Of a stretch of DNA of 8,307 nucleotides, positions 6,056 through 8,307 are shown one piece after another (the first letter of the stretch is position 1; each line of letters opens with the position of its first letter). Position numbers and translations under genes: made by a program. The stretch covers positions 1 through 8,307 of the forward strand of contig JBAYJS010000047.1 in assembly GCA_041664985.1 (NCBI GenBank). Reading direction: 5' to 3'. The notes under the pieces were generated by a model. That model worked only from the letters and a program-made list of their open reading frames with translations, had not been told where the DNA came from and made no database searches. Source of the DNA: JBAYJS01 sp041664985. Lineage in GTDB: Bacteria > Patescibacteriota > Patescibacteriia > Buchananbacterales > UBA6539.

Positions 6056-7819
6056 ATGAAAGATAATACTAAAAAAACCCTGAAAATTTTTTGGCAGTTT
6101 AGTCTGAAATATAAAGTTTCTGGGATTTTTATAGTTATCTCCGTTTTTATTGCCTCAGCGCTTAATGTTGTCGTGCCTTTATATTTTAAAAATTTCTTTG
6201 ACGCTTTGGCCAGCGGCGGGTCGGTTGATAAAATCACAACGATTTTAATTTCAACTTTGTTGATGATTGGTTTTTTGGAATTAATCCAATGGGTTTTTTG
6301 GCGGATTTCAACCTTGTTGTCAAACCATATGCAGTCGCGGGTAATGACAGATCTTGCCAACTATTGTTTTGCTTATTTACATCGCCATTCATTTGCTTTT
6401 TTTAATGATAATTTCACCGGCTCTTTGGTTAAAAAAGTAAAATGGTTCAGTAAAGCTTACGAAGCCATTGTTGACCGTTTTACTTGGAATTTGTTGACTT
6501 TAGTGGTTAATATCGGGGCAATCATCATTGTTTTAGCCCAGAGAAACATTTATTTAAGTTTAGGTATTTTTATTTGGGTCGCGGTTTTTTTGGGAGTTAA
6601 TGGATTTTTCACAAAGTATAAATTGAAATATGATATTTTACGCAGCGAAGCCGAAACAGTCACTACCGGCTATTTGGCAGATACCATTACCAATAATACA
6701 ACCGTTAAGCTTTTTAATGGCTACCAGCGCGAGCTTAAAGGTTTTGAGCAGGTTAGCGATAAATTGCGCCGCTTAAGAAAATTTACCTGGGACTTGGATT
6801 CGGTTTTTGAAGCAATTCAGGGCGGCTTAATGATTGGTTTGGAAATTGGTATTTTTTATTTAGCAATTAAACTTTGGCAAAAAGGAGTTTTAACCATTGG
6901 TGATTTTGTTTTAGTTCAAACTTATTTGGTCAATATTATTAACCGGGTTTGGGATTTTGGTAAAGTAATTAGACAAATTTATGAGCATTTAGCCGATGCT
7001 GAAGAAATGATTATAATTTTAAACACGCCTTTGGAAATTAAAGATGTTTTAAACGCCAAAAAATTAATTGTTAAAACCGGTGAAGTGGAATTTAGAAATG
7101 TCAGTTTTTATTACCATGAGACCAGAAAAGTGCTTGAGGATTTTAATCTAAAAATCAAACCAAGTGAACATATCGCTTTAATTGGTCCGTCCGGTGCCGG
7201 TAAAAGTACGGTGGTGCGGTTATTGTTAAGAATGCACAATTTGGTTTCCGGTCAAGTTTTAATTGACAATCAGGATATTGCCAAAGTCACTCAAGAAAGT
7301 CTTTGGCAAAATGTCAGCTTGGTGCCGCAAGATCCGATTTTATTTCATCGAACGCTTAAAGAAAATATTCGCTATGGCAAGCCTCACGCCACTGACGCTC
7401 AAGTTTATGCTGCCGCCAAAGCGGCTCATTGTCATGAGTTTATTATAAAATTTCCTGATGGCTATGATACTTATGTTGGTGAGCGCGGGGTTAAACTTTC
7501 GGGCGGCGAACGTCAACGCGTGGCCATTGCCCGAGCCATTTTACGCAATTGTCCGATTTTAGTTTTAGACGAAGCCACTTCCAGTCTTGATTCGGAATCA
7601 GAACTTTTGATCCAAGATGCGCTGGATAAATTAATGGCTGGCAAAACTGTTATTGTCATTGCTCATCGGCTTTCCACTATTCGTAAAATGGATCGAATCA
7701 TTGTAGTTGATCAGGGCGGCATTATCGAGGAGGGTACTCATGACGAGCTACTTTCTCAGCACAGTGGCTTGTATCGCCGGCTTTGGCAGCTGCAGGCAGG
7801 CGGTTTTATCAAATACTAA
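6056..7819 (+). CDS. ABC exporter half-transporter (MsbA/Atm1-type), fused permease and ATPase
   Basis: This 587-residue type IV ABC exporter should work as a homodimer that moves a substrate out across the cytoplasmic membrane using ATP. Residues 1-325 form the membrane domain with six likely helices (about 21-43, 62-84, 143-162, 164-184, 251-273, 279-299) and typical coupling sequence TTVKLFNGYQREL. The ATPase domain follows: Walker A GPSGAGKST (377-385, K383), Q-loop Q425 in VPQDP, signature LSGGERQ (481-487), Walker B ILVLDEA with D505 and catalytic E506, and H-loop H537 in IAHRLSTI. All motifs are intact, so it should be active. The substrate is not evident; lipids, peptides, drugs or thiol compounds are all exported by this group. 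It is the last gene of the operon, directly after the cysteine-bearing membrane protein, with a strong terminator 12 bases downstream. Confidence 0.95.
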   Translation: MKDNTKKTLKIFWQFSLKYKVSGIFIVISVFIASALNVVVPLYFKNFFDALASGGSVDKITTILISTLLMIGFLELIQWVFWRISTLLSNHMQSRVMTDLANYCFAYLHRHSFAFFNDNFTGSLVKKVKWFSKAYEAIVDRFTWNLLTLVVNIGAIIIVLAQRNIYLSLGIFIWVAVFLGVNGFFTKYKLKYDILRSEAETVTTGYLADTITNNTTVKLFNGYQRELKGFEQVSDKLRRLRKFTWDLDSVFEAIQGGLMIGLEIGIFYLAIKLWQKGVLTIGDFVLVQTYLVNIINRVWDFGKVIRQIYEHLADAEEMIIILNTPLEIKDVLNAKKLIVKTGEVEFRNVSFYYHETRKVLEDFNLKIKPSEHIALIGPSGAGKSTVVRLLLRMHNLVSGQVLIDNQDIAKVTQESLWQNVSLVPQDPILFHRTLKENIRYGKPHATDAQVYAAAKAAHCHEFIIKFPDGYDTYVGERGVKLSGGERQRVAIARAILRNCPILVLDEATSSLDSESELLIQDALDKLMAGKTVIVIAHRLSTIRKMDRIIVVDQGGIIEEGTHDELLSQHSGLYRRLWQLQAGGFIKY

Positions 7820-7831
7820 TTTTAGTTTATA

Positions 7832-7861
7832 AAAAAAGATGGGGTTTACCCCATCTTTTTT
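7832..7861. terminator. Bidirectional intrinsic terminator between convergent genes
   Basis: This is a perfect 13-bp inverted repeat with a four-base loop. The core is GATGGGG (7838-7844) and CCCCATC (7849-7855), flanked by A6 on the left and T6 on the right. On either strand it reads as a GC stem followed by a U-tract. It lies 12 bases after the ABC exporter stop and 11 bases after the end of the minus-strand decarboxylase gene, so it can end transcription from both sides. Confidence 0.93.
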
Positions 7862-7872
7862 GTAGCTTTATT

Positions 7873-8307
7873 TTATTTGAGGATTCTAATCTCTGGAATT
7901 GGTTTGATGAAATTTTGGGCAAAAGTATAAGTGTAAGCGCCTTGATTGGGGATTAAAATAATATCGCCTTCTTTTATTTTTTTAGCGTAGCAATAATAAC
8001 CCCAAGTATCGTCGGGAGTGCAAAGTGAACCGTAGAGCCGATAGTCGATTTCTTTCAGCGAAGGGTTGGTTAAATCTATTACCGGAAAGTAATTTGATTC
8101 AAATTGTTCCCAACCGACGATATTAATGCCACCGTCAGTAATTGCCATGCCGGGATATTTAACATCCATGACTTTTAAAACAATTGACATGGAAGGCGTG
8201 GAAATAATCCGGCCTGGTTCTAAATAATAAGTACAATCTAAAATCGGTTTAAGATAAGTTTTGACTGCCTTGGCAATGCCTTGAGCGTAGCTAGCTACCG
8301 GGACTGA
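7873..8307 (-). CDS. PLP-dependent decarboxylase, fold type III (diaminopimelate/ornithine decarboxylase family), C-terminal part
   Basis: Only the last 145 codons are in the window. The frame stays open to the right edge, so the ATG at 8190-8188 is internal. The fragment covers the end of the PLP barrel and the C-terminal beta domain. EPGRIISTPS (codons at about 8220-8191) matches the EPGR phosphate-binding and substrate motif. GSLCTPDDTWG matches the family G-P-x-C-x-x-x-D block with its active-site Cys, here with Ser in place of Pro. EGDIILIPNQGAYTYTFAQNF matches the GD...GAY block whose Tyr contacts the cofactor. The family includes diaminopimelate decarboxylase (lysine), ornithine/arginine decarboxylases and carboxynorspermidine decarboxylase (polyamines). 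The fragment lacks the residues that would separate these, so no symbol is given. It converges with the exporter gene, and its promoter is outside the window. Confidence 0.9.
   Translation of the reverse strand, partial: SVPVASYAQGIAKAVKTYLKPILDCTYYLEPGRIISTPSMSIVLKVMDVKYPGMAITDGGINIVGWEQFESNYFPVIDLTNPSLKEIDYRLYGSLCTPDDTWGYYCYAKKIKEGDIILIPNQGAYTYTFAQNFIKPIPEIRILK

Noticed and set aside
8287..8298. 12-bp palindrome GTAGCTAGCTAC near the right edge.
   Set aside because: About two palindromes of this length are expected by chance in 8.3 kb, and it lies within the decarboxylase coding sequence.

Overview
The window looks like part of a genome from the Candidate Phyla Radiation (Patescibacteria, Parcubacteria-like). 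This is inferred from the AT-rich coding sequence with many A- and T-runs, the very compact gene packing (7 to 24 bases between genes within each block), the lack of any clear Shine-Dalgarno sequence before the seven complete genes, and a histidine kinase whose HisKA region resembles, from memory, kinases common in that group. The genetic code appears standard: TGA ends the 76-residue membrane protein gene, and no in-frame TGA interrupts the long coding regions. No marker gene is present, so the taxonomic placement is tentative.

The layout has three blocks. (1) Bases 3-3234 (+) hold a signalling cluster: a membrane histidine kinase (dCache, HAMP, PAS, HisKA, HATPase; its 5' end lies outside the window) followed by two stand-alone receiver proteins without output domains. 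A hairpin-plus-T-tract terminator at 3277-3296 ends this block. (2) Bases 3340-7819 (+) form a tight five-gene operon: class II fructose-1,6-bisphosphatase (glpX), class II fructose-bisphosphate aldolase, a GNAT acetyltransferase, a small cysteine-bearing two-helix membrane protein and an MsbA/Atm1-type ABC exporter. The gaps are 9, 8, 7 and 7 bases. A perfect extended -10 promoter at 3296-3304 lies directly on the T-tract of the upstream terminator, and a strong symmetric hairpin at 7832-7861 closes the operon. (3) Bases 7873-8307 (-) encode the C-terminal part of a fold-type III PLP-dependent decarboxylase (diaminopimelate/ornithine decarboxylase family), convergent with the operon and cut by the right edge of the window.

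Functionally, the aldolase and phosphatase catalyse consecutive steps, triose phosphates to fructose-1,6-bisphosphate to fructose-6-phosphate, in the gluconeogenic or Calvin-like direction. The exporter, the small membrane protein and the acetyltransferase are co-transcribed with them for reasons the sequence does not reveal. The kinase probably senses a small extracellular ligand and passes phosphate to one or both receiver proteins.

No mobile element, CRISPR array, tRNA or rRNA was seen. I found no clearly new system. The points most worth checking are two glycine-to-cysteine changes in conserved GlpX motifs, the cysteine-bearing small membrane protein paired with the exporter, the terminator/promoter overlap, and a perfect 20-bp palindrome inside the kinase gene.
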